Shown in pieces: positions 10,826-20,019 of a stretch of 64,000 nt of DNA. A model generated the notes under the pieces. It was not told where the DNA came from and made no database searches. It saw only the letters and a program-made list of their open reading frames with translations. Origin of the DNA: Lumbricus terrestris (taxonomy: Eukaryota > Annelida > Clitellata > Crassiclitellata > Lumbricidae); NCBI GenBank assembly GCA_949752735.1, contig OX457047.1, positions 38,212,741 to 38,276,740 on the forward strand, written 5' to 3'. The position numbers and the translations under genes were made by a program. The stretch's first letter is position 1. Each line of letters begins with the position of its first letter.

Positions 10826-12961
10826 TGAGGTTCGTGAGCTTAGTGCCCGTTGGTGTCAATCGCATATGGTTCTCCACTTGTCTCTCTTCTTTGCCATTCT
10901 GCTCAATTTGCAGATCTCCAATTCGCACCAGCCTGCAATGTCGTCGAGCCATTCTCTGCACGGTCTTCTTCTAATCCCCGCTCCCCGAACCGCGTTTCTT
11001 TAGACACGTGTTATTGCTCTTACTTTGCAGAATTTTTAGCACTTATCGAAGCTATACACCTAATATTATTAAGTAGGCTATTTTATCGTTTTGTCATGAA
11101 TATTACGTTGTCGCGATGTGGTTTTTGCTCTTGTTAGACATTCGGACCGACATCCACGATAAATGCTTTCCAACCTGTGACTGTTATTGCAGCATCAAAA
11201 CAAAATATAATCCCGAATACATTCATCATTTGCATCCTTACTAGAATCGCGACGCAGAGGAAATTTCAGTGGTGGTCGCAGGTAAGAAACCGCAAGCTAC
11301 ATGTAATTGCTGCTGCCACGAAAATAATAGGCCTATATCTATAGATTCTAGACTAATTAAATGATGATGCGTGTGCGACCTAAGTGCTAAGTAGGCTTTG
11401 TCTGTAGATGATAGACCCTGGAGGCTTATACCGTTCGCAGATTGTAGGGGTTGCACGAGCGCCCGAATCGAAGGTGGAGGAGACAAATTCCTGCCGCCGC
11501 CCTTCCCCTCATACGTCAATGATCAAGTAACGGAAACCTATTATAGGAAGCTAACGCAATTTCTTTGTAGAGAACAGTCCCTTACCAGGCTGATGTCAAG
11601 TGCTTCGACCTGGCGCGAGAATGGCGGAAGTGGACAGACGGTATCGTCTAGTTTGGTCCAGACAGCTGTTCCTGTTTCATCAACGAAGCAGTCAATGTGG
11701 ACGTACTGGTCTGCCGTGAAGGCGTAGGCACAACGCGTGGCCCGTCTCGTTCCGATATTCGTCAGTGGCCACTCGATGTTGCCCTTCGCGTACGATACGG
11801 TCGTCCATTTACGGCACAGACCTGTGTTACAGATCGCCCGCCGACTGCATTGCGAATTACAGTGATTCCCGGTACGATAATTATTACGCCGTGTAATGTG
11901 ATGTAATGTAATGTTTTAATGTAATGATGTGATGATCACAATGATGATGAAGATGACGATGATAATGGCGATGATGATGATGAGGGACGACGACGACAGC
12001 GGCGATGACGACGACGACGACGACGACGATGATGATGATGATGCGATGATTATACCGCGCGATGTGATGTAATGTAAAGAAGCAATGTGATGTAATGCTG
12101 TGATGTTGACAATAACGATGATGATAACGATGACGATATATAGTGATGGGTATGATGATGGCGATGATGACGACGATGATGATTAAATTAGCTTTGAAAT
12201 TACTACAAAAGTAATTAAAACTACTATTTAATAATTATTATAAAATAATAGCCGCTTCGAATGCTGAGAGTTCACCATACTTGCCGTTCCAGTTAAGCAT
12301 TGTATTTCAAACAGATAGACTTAATTTATGCATGTGCTGTAATCAAATGCGTGGAAATGCGTCTTGGTATGATCGGAGAGACTTGGTTAGATTAGATTAG
12401 ATTGGATTATATTAGAATAGGATAGATTTGATTAGGTTTGATTAGACGCGGAGCTTTCTAAATAAGTCGGTTCCTTGAGTTTTTCTTTACATGCAGTTTC
12501 GCTATGGAAATTGAAGTCCACGGTTACACTACGATTTTGCCAGAGATCACGATTGAGATTAGGATTACAATAAAGTAGCAATGCGATCAGGATAAGGACT
12601 TTGATTACGATTATGATTAGGATCACGATTAGGGTAATGAATGCGATAAAAAAAAGCATTATGAACATAAAAATATTAGATTAAAATGTGCCAGACGCCT
12701 GTGAGTCTACTCCTACCTACCGTGATCAATCTGGCAAGCAAGTGGCATCTCTTCGTACTCCAGCCTCGTCGTCAGAATCATCTCCGCATAGGATTTGTTC
12801 CACAGACCAGCGGAGGTCAAGTCCCTCGTGCAGGTCTCCTCTGATTGGTGGCACTGCAGAAGAGCCGTGGCAATGACATCACACGGGAACAGCGACGTCG
12901 ACAATGCAACGAGGAAAAGACTCCGGACTTGTGAGACGCCCCCCAATGGAAATGAATCCAT
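474..12961 (-). CDS. Adhesion GPCR gene A, 5' half (partial; continues past base 1)
   Basis: Five exons (12721-12961, 11586-11821, 10187-10449, 1086-1270, 474-629) encode the ectodomain start of an adhesion-type class B GPCR. In order they hold a signal peptide, a hormone-receptor (HRM)-like Cys domain and the first part of a GAIN-like region. Introns are GT-AG with phases 1, 0, 2, 1, 1, identical to gene B. All five exons are open. The GPS and 7TM exons would lie left of the window. The intron between exons 3 and 4 holds an antisense 6.9-kb LTR element. A surface receptor is inferred from the paralogue; the ligand is unknown. Confidence 0.75.
1086..1270 (-). CDS. Gene A exon 4: GAIN-region segment
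   Basis: Acceptor CTATAG, donor ACA|GTGAGT, 185 nt, phase 2 to 1. Contains HYKGDVLEARHWNRQDGRLE, almost identical to the gene B exon at 39707-39891. Confidence 0.75.
1390..1545. repeat. gattcttcattctactttga minisatellite (copy A)
   Basis: Degenerate units of about 29 bp with gattcttcattctactttga cores, in the intron of gene A. The same family recurs at 8680-8700 and is expanded in copy B (39985-40545). Confidence 0.75.
1571..2626 (+). repeat. 5' LTR
   Basis: 1056 bp, TG...CA ends, nearly identical to 7426-8481. It has no long coding frame; the short open frames repeat exactly in both LTRs and are taken as chance. Confidence 0.9.
2631..2647 (+). promoter_or_regulatory. Possible primer-binding site
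   Basis: tgggtgcccatgccggg starts 4 bp after the 5' LTR and begins TGG, as expected for pairing with a tRNA 3' CCA end. I could not name the tRNA. Confidence 0.35.
2652..2714 (+). repeat. Four tandem copies of a 16-bp leader repeat
   Basis: aagtcagtaaagattt repeated almost four times in the leader between the primer site and gag. Confidence 0.9.
2981..4429 (+). CDS. gag-like protein with coiled coil and SCAN-like region
   Basis: The ATG at 2981 opens 482 codons. Residues about 25-165 are Ala/Glu/Lys/Arg-rich heptad-like coiled coil (MRKAEAEAAMRKAEAEA). Residues about 190-350 (FPIFNESKDCLDAYLLRFER; LEGRALEVYQRLS; LLKRFQLTEGGYR) resemble the gag region of Gmr1-like elements from which vertebrate SCAN domains derive. 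The frame breaks at a T8 run (4255-4262): the CCHC knuckle is one frame over, so the last 50 or so codons are probably out of frame. Confidence 0.7.
   Translation: MSVSDFEAWLEIAKRMNMEGDETRAFVKERQAEWRQDRATEREIAKEMKLAEAAAEVKRLEIEARKAEMEAEAAAAMRKAEAEAAMRKAEAEAAMQAKKAEVELEAIRSAEAEARLNREAAETEARESRLATEAREQREHQLEIKRLEAQVRMREIDSRGEQNQEHENAYMRIGDGQQQGDHRENNKGIRNIKFPIFNESKDCLDAYLLRFERTCVAYEVKKEVWSLTLARHLEGRALEVYQRLSAEEVQDYECLKTQLLKRFQLTEGGYRNKFKTSKMESGETPSSFVHRLRRYMQQWLAQAGFERTYEGVEDLLLKDQFYLTCSTELRMFIKEKGKMSLKDMLVCAESHIEAHGYKYSEQSVKPDVKFHSDRLNGRPYEHRPKEQSGYNLNKSRSDVKINQGTHQNRGFSREREIATGHKITCFFSVENRTIRHINAQRKTGVHLNTLQQQYKYSKVEHTWLSQKVKYREWLKLQEENNR
4256..5910 (+). CDS. Zinc knuckle, aspartic protease and basic linker (second frame)
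   Basis: In this frame a CX2CX4HX4C knuckle (CGEQNHKAYQC) follows the T8 run, then an aspartic protease active site LYDTGASCCIV near 4570. After it comes a long Arg/Trp/Asn/Lys-rich region (about 4990-5560) with no recognisable fold and an acidic C-terminal part. No integrase HHCC or DDE motif is visible. The stop is at 5908-5910; 5911-6359 is stop-rich and likely holds the scar of a deletion. Confidence 0.65.
6360..7268 (+). pseudogene. Truncated reverse transcriptase and RNase H
   Basis: The frame enters at the RT motif KPFGLINS and continues through YVDDIL (active site), LKPKKCSIGYGKIDFLGHTL and the connection region, then RNase H (LQTDASGSGIGCV, ERECLAIMWG, TDHCGLQY). The RT fingers and first palm Asp are missing upstream, so it cannot work. 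The stop is TAG at 7266. Nothing coding follows before the LTR. Confidence 0.8.
7411..7425 (+). promoter_or_regulatory. Polypurine tract
   Basis: tgaaggaggggcatt directly precedes the 3' LTR; purine-rich, as expected for plus-strand priming. Confidence 0.65.
7426..8481 (+). repeat. 3' LTR
   Basis: 1056 bp, same ends as the 5' LTR, followed by target duplication tcctc (8482-8486). Confidence 0.9.
8711..8909. mobile_element. hAT-like MITE, CAGGGCT family (copy 1)
   Basis: Ends cagggctg...agtcctg; flanks tagcaggc and tagcaggg (7 of 8) look like a target duplication. Same family as 30033-30230. Confidence 0.7.
9819..10136. mobile_element. hAT-like MITE with perfect 8-bp TSD
   Basis: Ends catgggcggagt...aactccgcccatg, TSD gctccgag on both sides (9811-9818, 10137-10144). 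Copy B has the uninterrupted site near 41515. Two copies of the gttgatgacctttttagtc module lie inside. Confidence 0.85.
10187..10449 (-). CDS. Gene A exon 3: GAIN subdomain A-like segment
   Basis: Acceptor CTGCAG, first codon GTG, donor AAAG|GTTGGC, 263 nt, phase 0 to 2. It has predicted helical, N-glycosylatable sequence (NTTV, NISD, NETT) and Cys pairs. It matches gene B exon 3, which has three extra codons near its end. Confidence 0.75.
10598..10830. repeat. (CAT)n/(CAC)n microsatellite
   Basis: About 230 bp of cat, cac and cgt triplets in the intron before gene A exon 3. Long open frames here on both strands are repeat artefacts. Confidence 0.95.
11586..11821 (-). CDS. Gene A exon 2: HRM-like domain
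   Basis: Acceptor ACACAG, donor CTG|GTAAGG, 236 nt, phase 1 to 0, open throughout. It lacks an internal ATG and is easily missed. Motifs include EWPLTNIG, RCAYAF, YVHIDC and DDTVCPLPPF, the WP-T-x-G...C...C layout of secretin/adhesion GPCR HRM domains. Same length as the gene B exon. Confidence 0.75.
11887..12185. repeat. (GAT/GAC)n and aatgtgatgt repeats
   Basis: Degenerate gatgatgacgac and gtaatgtgatgt runs in intron 1 of gene A; the counterpart in gene B is 43905-44045. Confidence 0.85.
12721..12961 (-). CDS. Gene A exon 1: start codon, signal peptide, N-terminal Cys region
   Basis: The ATG at 12961 opens a hydrophobic signal sequence (core SLFLVALSTSLFPC), followed by a mature N-terminus with four Cys. 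Donor GTAGGT lies at 12720-12715, phase 1. About 80% identical in protein to gene B exon 1 at 45270. Confidence 0.75.
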
Positions 12962-13465
12962 CTCGACAGAAGATGAGACAGAATCAATCGCTGGAAATGT
13001 CGTCTTCTAATGGCAGGTCTATACGCAGACGTTTATAATTATTATAGCACCGCTCAATGCTATCAATGATTTATTTTTAAACTCTTCCAGCGGTGTATAC
13101 CCTGTTCGTGATGTTAATTACCGTTAAGAACTAACGGGTATCAATATAGCCTAAATTATTAAGCAATGCCCTTGACGCTCTTATGGCTAAAAATAGTTTT
13201 TGAATTTGTTGATGAAAATTTGTGTTTTGTAATGCAAATTCGATGTACAAAACACAAAAGGAGAGTAGGGTACAGTGTATAGGCTACAGGACAATTTGGT
13301 ACGATAAAATAATTTTAATTGTCCTTATGAAACAGGTGACCACAATATTATTTGTAATCCAATATAGCTGATCAGTAAATTGAGGTCGTTTCTAAGTTCA
13401 TGTTTAATGAGCGTTCATCTGTAATCCCCAGAAAACTTCTTGCAGTTAGAGTGCTACGAAGGAAA

Positions 13466-13674
13466 CATAGGCGTACGAGGCGGAGGTCCAGAGGGGGCAA
13501 ATGCCCCCCCAAATTTCGGGCAAATGTGTTTTTCGGGCAAAAGAGGCATGGACGAGGGGGAAAAAAATCGGAAATTTTTTCGGGCAAAACAGGTGCGAGA
13601 GAATTTTTTCGGGCACACAGGGGTAAAAAAAATTTGTTTGCCCCCCCACTGCCGAAATGTCCCGTACGCCTATG
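13466..13674. mobile_element. hAT-like MITE with perfect TSD, absent from copy B
   Basis: Ends cataggcgtacg...cgtacgcctatg, TSD gaaggaaa (13458-13465, 13675-13682). Copy B reads straight through (about 45760). Inside is a palindromic ggggcaaatgcccc core. Confidence 0.88.
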
Positions 13675-14187
13675 GAAGGAAATCATTTTCCAACCGTCAG
13701 AATTTAATCACAAATGAATTTCCTCTATTTCTTCAAATTCAAAGTTTTAGATTTTAAATGATATCACGAAAAGCCGGTAACCGCCTATCTGCTGCATGCG
13801 ATAACTGAGCAAAGCCCGGATTTCACCAGGAAATCCAGGAATATAAAAACAGACGTTGGTAGATAGTAGACAACAGCAGCTGCTGAACTCCAGGCAGGCT
13901 AGAAGTCATTCCGCTTTTATATGACGCTCTCTTCGCATTGGAACAGCCAAATACATAGATTAAAAAAACAGTCCATAGCAAACAGTAGCCTGCTGGAACA
14001 ATGATGTTGTTATTGAGACAAATGATAAACATTATGATTAGGAAGTTTCCATTATTCATGGCAGTTGAGATGAATCATCGTTGTCCAATGTCCATTAGTT
14101 GCCATTCATAATCATTGCCGCGTCCATTAAGATATTAGCCGTTGATAGTTTGTGCTAACCTTGGGCCTCAGCTAATGGCTGCACACA

Positions 14188-14246
14188 TGCATGCATACAT
14201 ACATATATACATACAAGCATACATACATACATACATGCATACATAC

Positions 14247-14277
<31 letters not shown>

Positions 14278-14460
14278 CATACATCATACATACATACATA
14301 CATACATACATACATACATACATACATACAATACATACATAGCCTACATACATACACACGTACGTACGTACTACGTACGTATACTACGTAAGTACGTGCA
14401 TACACGCATGCATGCATACATACATACATACATACATATATGCATACATACATACATTGT
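14188..14460. repeat. (CATA)n microsatellite, copy A
   Basis: Tetranucleotide tract with cgta variants, upstream of gene A. The paralogous tract is at 46276-46600. Confidence 0.95.
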
Positions 14461-14547
14461 GTAAGCTTACATATAATATGCGTGCATGTACAACACGAAA
14501 ATACATTATGATGCACAGCGCATATACATACGTAAAAACGTTCATAC

Positions 14548-14578
<31 letters not shown>

Positions 14579-15427
14579 CACGAGCACATGTGCAATTGTG
14601 CATAATTATATTACGCGCATGCATATTGCACAATGCACATAGATGGCCTTGCGACTTTGAAATCAGTGAGCTGCCCAATGCCCATATACGGCGTTGTTTG
14701 TCAGTCCGTTACGCCTTTCAATTACGCATTACGGAGTCGTCGAGTTGGCTTTAACCCTTTATCGCATGATTTTTTTGTTTGCGCTGAAAAAAATATATGT
14801 TGTGGGAAATGCATTTTGTAATCAATTGACACTTTTAGAAAGTCGAAATTATTCTCAGGATTTGCAAATTTGAAGAAAGAATGACGTTGACCAATTGGTA
14901 ACTGCATGCAAGAGCCATACAATTTACCGGTTGCCAATTGGTAACAACATGCAATGATCGGAGAAGCAATGCATCGCCGTTTGGTAACAGCATGCAAAAG
15001 TGAAGAAACAACAGCATTGCTATCCATTGAAGTCATTTTAGTAATGGCATGTAGTTATCTGACACATACAGCATTTAAAATAGTGAACTTATTGTTAGGA
15101 ACTTCTTACAAGCATTGTACTATTAAAAGAATATTAATTTTAATGAATTCATGATTTCATTATTTACTATAATTCATAAACATGCAAAATACTGAACTTA
15201 AAAACATAACTATTATTTTGCTAGGAATATCATAACGACTTTGTAGCCTACTATGATGTACAAACTCCCAGGAAAATTAAAGTCACATAAACCTGCAATT
15301 TTTCAATATTGAACTATACAGACGCTACTTTTAGAGAACCACAGGCAATGAAAACTATTTTGTTTGCAGCACTTAAAAATCAATTAAACTGTAAACTGGT
15401 GTAAGCAACTCTCTTGAAGTGTGTCAG

Positions 15428-17260
15428 TTAGTGACATGATATTCCACAAAACAGTTCTTTGTTTTGTTGCAACAAGGTGCAACGTTGCACTTGCTGCATG
15501 ACACTCGCGAGGTCCCTGAACAGTTTTCGTTTTGACAACGACTTCTGGATGAATTCCACTTTGAAAGATGTCAAGACGTTTTTCGGCAAGTGGATGCACT
15601 GATCTCCGCCGACGCTTTGCAGGAGGTTGTTCTTCGCCATTGGCAGCACAATTGCTTGGACGACCACGCTTTGACATCTTGGAGACAGAGGCTGCTAAAT
15701 GAAACAAAAATAGTGTTTACCTCTTCATGACTGTCTGAACTCATTGCACTTTGAATTGAAACTATTTCCTCAGTGTTTACCACTTCATGGCTGTCAGAAT
15801 TCCTTGCACTTTGAATTGAAACCATTTCCTCAGTGTTTACCACTTCATGGCTGTCTGAACTCATTGCACTTTGAATTGAAACTATTTCCTCAGTGTTTAC
15901 CACTTCATGGCTGTCTGAACTCATTGCACTTTGAATTGAAACTATTTCCTGGGTGTTTACCATTTCATGGCTGTCCGAATTCCTTGCACTTTGAATTGAA
16001 ACCATTTCCTCAGTGTTTACCAGTTCACAGCTGTCAGAATTTCTTGCACTTTGAATTGAAACCATTTCCTCAGTGTTTACCAGTTCACAGCTGTCAGAAT
16101 TTCTTGCACTTTGAATTGAAACCATTTCCTCAGTGTTTACCACTTCATGGCTGTCTGAACTCATTGCACTTTGAATTGAAACTATTTCCTCAGTGTTTAC
16201 CACTTCATGGCTGTCTGAACTCATTGCACTTTGAATTGAAACTATTTCCTGGGTGTTTACCACTTCATGGCTGTCAGAATTCCTTGCACTTTGAATTGAA
16301 ACCATTTCCTCAGTGTTTACCAGTTCACAGCTGTCAGAATTTCTTGCACTTTGAATTGAAACCATTTCCTCAGTGTTTACCAGTTCACAGCTGCCAGAAT
16401 TTCTTGCACTTTGAATTGAAACCATTTCCTCAGTGTTTACCAGTTCACAGCTGTCAGAATTTCTTGCACTTTGAATTGAAACCATTTCCTCAGTGTTTAC
16501 CAGCTCACAGCTGTCAGAATTTCTTGCACTTTGAATTGAAACCATTTCCTCAGTGTTTACCAGTTCACAGCTGTCAGAATTCCTTGCACTTTGAATTGAA
16601 ACTATTTCCTGGGTGTTTATCGCTTCATGGTTGTCAGAATTCCTTGCACTTTGAATTGAAACCATTTCCTCAGTGTTTACCCCTTCATGGCTGTCTGAAC
16701 TCATTGCACTTTGAATTGAAACTATTTCCTGGGTGTTTATCGCTTCATGGTTGTCAGAATTCCTTGCACTTTGAATTGAAACCATTTCCTCAGTGTTTAC
16801 CCCTTCATGGCTGTCAGAATTCCTTGCATTTTGAATTGAAACCATTTCCTCAGTGTTTACCCCTTCACGGCTGTCTGAACTCATTGCACTTTGAGTTGTA
16901 ACTATTTCCTCAGTGGTTACCTCTTCATTCCTGTCTGAAGTCGTTGCACTTTGAATCGAAGTCATTTCTTCATTGTTGATCTCTCCCTGGCTGTCTGAAG
17001 TCATTGCAGTCGATGCAACCTTGTCCTGTTTCTTAAATAACTGTACTACAACCCCATTATAATTTTTTTTCAGGCTTCCAAAAATACTCTATCTGTGCGC
17101 CTTCTGTCAGTGAAAGACCATCACCGGCATCCAGTTCATTGCAGTAAACTAGATTTTCACTACCATCTTCCCATCTAACAACTGCAGACTCTCTTTTAGC
17201 TCTCTGATGCATTGCACCACTTCTGGTTCTGTTCGCCGGACGCCTGTGATGCTTCCCCAT
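15428..17260 (-). CDS. Passenger gene of the TTAA element: chromo/Tudor-like N-terminus, 20-residue repeats, possibly BEN-like C-terminus
   Basis: The ATG at 17260 starts a basic leader and a small beta-rich segment (ESAVVRWEDGSENLVYCNEL, EGAQIEYFWKPE) that recalls Tudor/chromo-like modules. The frame shifts at an A8 run (17070-17063) into about 21 units of 20 residues, such as EEMVSIQSARNSDSCELVNT. A further exon is likely at 15694-15428 (acceptor TTTCATTTAG). Entered in phase 0 it reads KSLSKRKLFRDLASVM and ends at TAA, faintly BEN-like. The donor nearest the acceptor would leave a 26-bp intron, too short; earlier repeat units offer the same GTAAAC donor in phase 0. Another frame of the last exon has KRGRPS and PAKRRRR (AT-hook/NLS-like). 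Function unknown; a DNA-binding or element-encoded accessory role is only a guess. Confidence 0.5.
15721..17010. repeat. 60-bp tandem repeat, about 21 exact-length units
   Basis: Every unit is 60 bp with no length change; units fall into two or three sequence types (cttcatggctgtctgaact, gttcacagctgtcagaatt, cgcttcatggttgtcagaa). A five-unit block (15841-16140) repeats as 16141-16440, and a two-unit block (16621-16740) repeats next to it. Both strands are open through the array. Confidence 0.95.
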
Positions 17261-18270
17261 GGATATTATTTGCTAAAATTTTCAAACCTCCATTTAGTAA
17301 TTATGTTTACCCAAAACATCAAGGCTGAGGATGCTAATTTATTCTTACACAGTAGAACCAAAATTGATTGTCTAAAAATTGAAAGATAGGAATCATAATA
17401 TGCTGTAGAGATTATCTTTTGAAGTGATAATCTGTACCGCAATAGCATTTTTGATGATAAACAATGAGAGGAAATATGGAACACATCATTGATAATAAAG
17501 TAAAAACTTGTATGAAAGTGAGAATTTTTGCTTATATCAGAACATTGATGTGAGTGTGACATGTTGTAATTGAGATAGCAACAAGCAAGAGTGAAGTCAA
17601 AGAAATTTAATAACTACAACAATTGAGAAAATTTAAGAACGTCATACTGTGAGACTGGAACGACACTGTTCGTTTGAAAATCCAACTGCACGGAAATATT
17701 TCGTCATTAATTAATGATTAATTAATCTTTCAAAGTTTAAAACTGAGCGATAATAGCCTACATTATGTTGACACTTGGTAACTAAACCATCAAAACCTTA
17801 TTATCTGCAGTGATGCACATCAAAAACTTATTATCTACAGTGATGCACATTGTCACCATTTGGCTACATTGCTATCAAATACTTGTATTACTGATGGTCG
17901 CACACTGTTGCCATTTGGTAGACATGAGACTTCGCTAAGAATGCTATGAAAGTGCATGTTGTTACCAATTGGAATTGTTTTCAAAAAACATTATCTTCCC
18001 GCAGTCGCACACAGTGACCAAACGGATGGTCCTACAAACCTTTATTATTATTATATTCGTTTAATTGGCAACAAAACTGATAGACACACCGCTATCAGGT
18101 ACACAAATTAGTTCAACAAATGAAACACAATTATAGGCTACCTAAAATTGTTTATGTCCATAACAATTGAATCCATCTTATAGGATGAGTGTAGAAAATT
18201 ACGTAAATAATTGCACCAAAAAAAAAGGAATGATTTGACGTTTTTATACTAGGGTGATATGAGAATTAGA

Positions 18271-18606
18271 TCATTTGACATAATTAATGGGCATAGGTGG
18301 CTTCCTATACAAAACACGTGAGATGAAGTGTCTGTCGTCTTTGACTGGCAAAACAAAGTTGTGAGGGCGTGGTCTCAATTGGTAGGAACGATCGACAACC
18401 GGTGGGAAAAGCGATCGAAGAACGTGGAAACCGTTTCTGGAGACTGCTGCAAGAAGACGGGCATCGGCAAGATCTACCATTTCAGTAGCAGTAGGCGAGT
18501 CATCAGGCAGGTACCCGGAACGACGGACTCTTGCTAAAAGACGTTCAATTTTGGCACGGTCATTGGCGGTAGCAAAGCCCCACCAGGAAGGAGCAGCATA
18601 TAACAA
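18271..18606 (-). pseudogene. 5'-truncated LINE ORF2 C-terminus (nested in the TTAA element)
   Basis: Reads APSWWGFATANDRAKIERLL, RRSGYLPDD, then YQLRPRPHNFVLP, the end of a CR1/RTE-type LINE RT protein. About 110 residues remain with the stop at 18271; upstream RT is missing. It inserted inside the TTAA element, so it is younger or travelled with it. Confidence 0.65.
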
Positions 18607-19248
18607 TTTGGAGACAGTTGTTGCTCTAGTGACTATAACCTGTAGATATATCTAATTTTAAAGTGTCTTAGCAACTGATTAAAAAGCAGTTTTAAAAATC
18701 AAAGATTTAGTCATCGGTATGATTTTTTCCAGGTCTTCAAATTATGTACAAATATTCAAACCAGCACTGTTAAAATGATGATTTTCTTAGATTTCAACAT
18801 ACGACATTACGACCGATTTTCTTTATTTTCGCCGCTCAGACCACGCTTTTGCCTAGTTCTTTGCATAGTAAAAATATTCTAGATAAGCATTGAACATTAA
18901 ATCATAGACCTTGACGGTTTATTTAGCTCAAGCTGAAGATTTTGTTACTGTTACCAATTGGCAACAAAATGCGATAAAGGGTTAAATTTATGGCGCACGG
19001 TGAACGTGCAGACTATGAGTTTGTGGGAATCAGAGAAGTCTAATTCATTACAGATTGCAAAATAATTATTAATATTGAAGTTTAAACAAGGCAATGCAAT
19101 AAATTACAGGCGTATGTGTGCGAGGATGGGATTTTTCATCTCCAAAGAACATGCAGGAATTATCAAAGCGACGATTTGGCGAAAGACTAAGGGAAGTTGC
19201 GCCTATGATTATTCTGATATAAACACAATGTCATATTACATACAGGGC

Positions 19249-19252
<4 letters not shown>

Positions 19253-19308
<56 letters not shown>

Positions 19309-19726
19309 TGTATGTACTTTATTGAACCGCCTGCAAACGCACTGCGGTAACATTGGATGAAAACAGAATCGCCTATAGCGTGTACAATAAAAAAAAATTC
19401 AAAATATGCAATATAAATATGAAATTCAATAATCATAGTATGCATATAAAAAACATAACAGACATCTATGAAACAATTTGGGAGAGAAAAGATAGACAGA
19501 AAAAACAGTCATAAAATTAAGGTCACTCAACTCACCTGAATAGCATTCGTGTTATAAAGCCACATCTGGTTGATGCGTCAACATTTGGAATCTCACGGTT
19601 GTGGGAACGAGGGCGAAGGGAGTAGGTCACATTTTTAATGTGAGGTAATAGAGGACCTAAGACATGGCTGGAGTTGTAGACATGGGCGACCGCAGAAAGT
19701 TTTGCAGGGACAAAGACGATGGTCAC
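19253..19726 (-). mobile_element. LINE 3' end with coding tail and (TTAC)n
   Basis: The minus strand codes LLPHIKNVTYSLRPRSHNRE and FITRMLF, stops at 19532, then has a 3' UTR ending in (CTTA)n at 19310-19253. Copy B keeps part of the same tail (48146-48240), so this insertion predates the duplication. Confidence 0.7.
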
Positions 19727-20019
19727 GGTTTAAAAATGGCTTTCAACCTCTCAAAGAATGATCAAAATAGGCCTATATGGAAAAATTGTAATTTGGATAG
19801 GATAATTAGATCTATTTTTGGCTACAAATAATTTTATTTCGACGATTACAAATAACATCAAACATTGTCTTTTTTTATTAAATTTTAACAATTTCATATG
19901 CTATTTCAGTAAATTTATAGACAAAAGCATAAAATAAACTGATAAATGTATAAGATTCGCTATACTATTATTAGCCTACGTTAATTTTCCCCAAGTTGTA
20001 AATTTGAACTCCTAGTGGC

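Larger units (their letters stand above)
14755..18981. mobile_element. 4.23-kb TTAA-flanked DNA element, piggyBac-like, with passenger gene
   Basis: Both ends are ccctttatcgcat (13 of 13 as an inverted repeat) and both are flanked by TTAA (14751-14754, 18982-18985). Copy B has the empty site (gttggctttgaattatttta near 47866). TTAA target and CCC-starting ends fit the piggyBac superfamily (Kolobok also uses TTAA). Subterminal repeats like ttaccaattggcaacaa recur near both ends (14890, 14935, 14980; 17770, 17960, 18067, 18950). I see no transposase. Inside are one gene with 60-bp repeats and a nested LINE fragment. Confidence 0.8.
1..19440. repeat. Segmental duplication, copy A (5' half of receptor gene A plus upstream flank)
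   Basis: This stretch aligns by eye with about 38428-48290. Both copies open with tacatgcactacattgcata, share five exons in the same order and phase, share upstream flank, and end in the same LINE 3' tail with (TAAG)n. Copy A is longer because of later insertions: the LTR element, the TTAA element and MITEs. The left boundary is at or beyond base 1. Confidence 0.85.

Noticed and set aside
10576..10974. Poly-His/poly-Ser and poly-Asp open frames
   Set aside because: Reading of a (CAT)n microsatellite inside an intron; no splice context or conservation in copy B. The same reason removes the frames at 35946-36200, 59095-59690, 61054-61390 and 62632-63006.
14142..14678. Tyr/Met/Cys and His/Thr-rich frames in (CATA)n tracts (also 46187-46615)
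   Set aside because: Tetranucleotide repeat artefacts.
15384..15690. AT-hook/NLS frame (KRGRPS, PAKRRRR) as the true last exon of the passenger gene
   Set aside because: Not ruled out, but the repeat-unit donors and the acceptor are phase 0, which gives the other frame; kept as an alternative only.
15744..16901. Plus-strand 385-codon open frame through the 60-bp repeats
   Set aside because: It is the reverse reading of the repeat array; units of 60 bp are stop-free on both strands. The minus strand has a start, flanking domain and splice signals.
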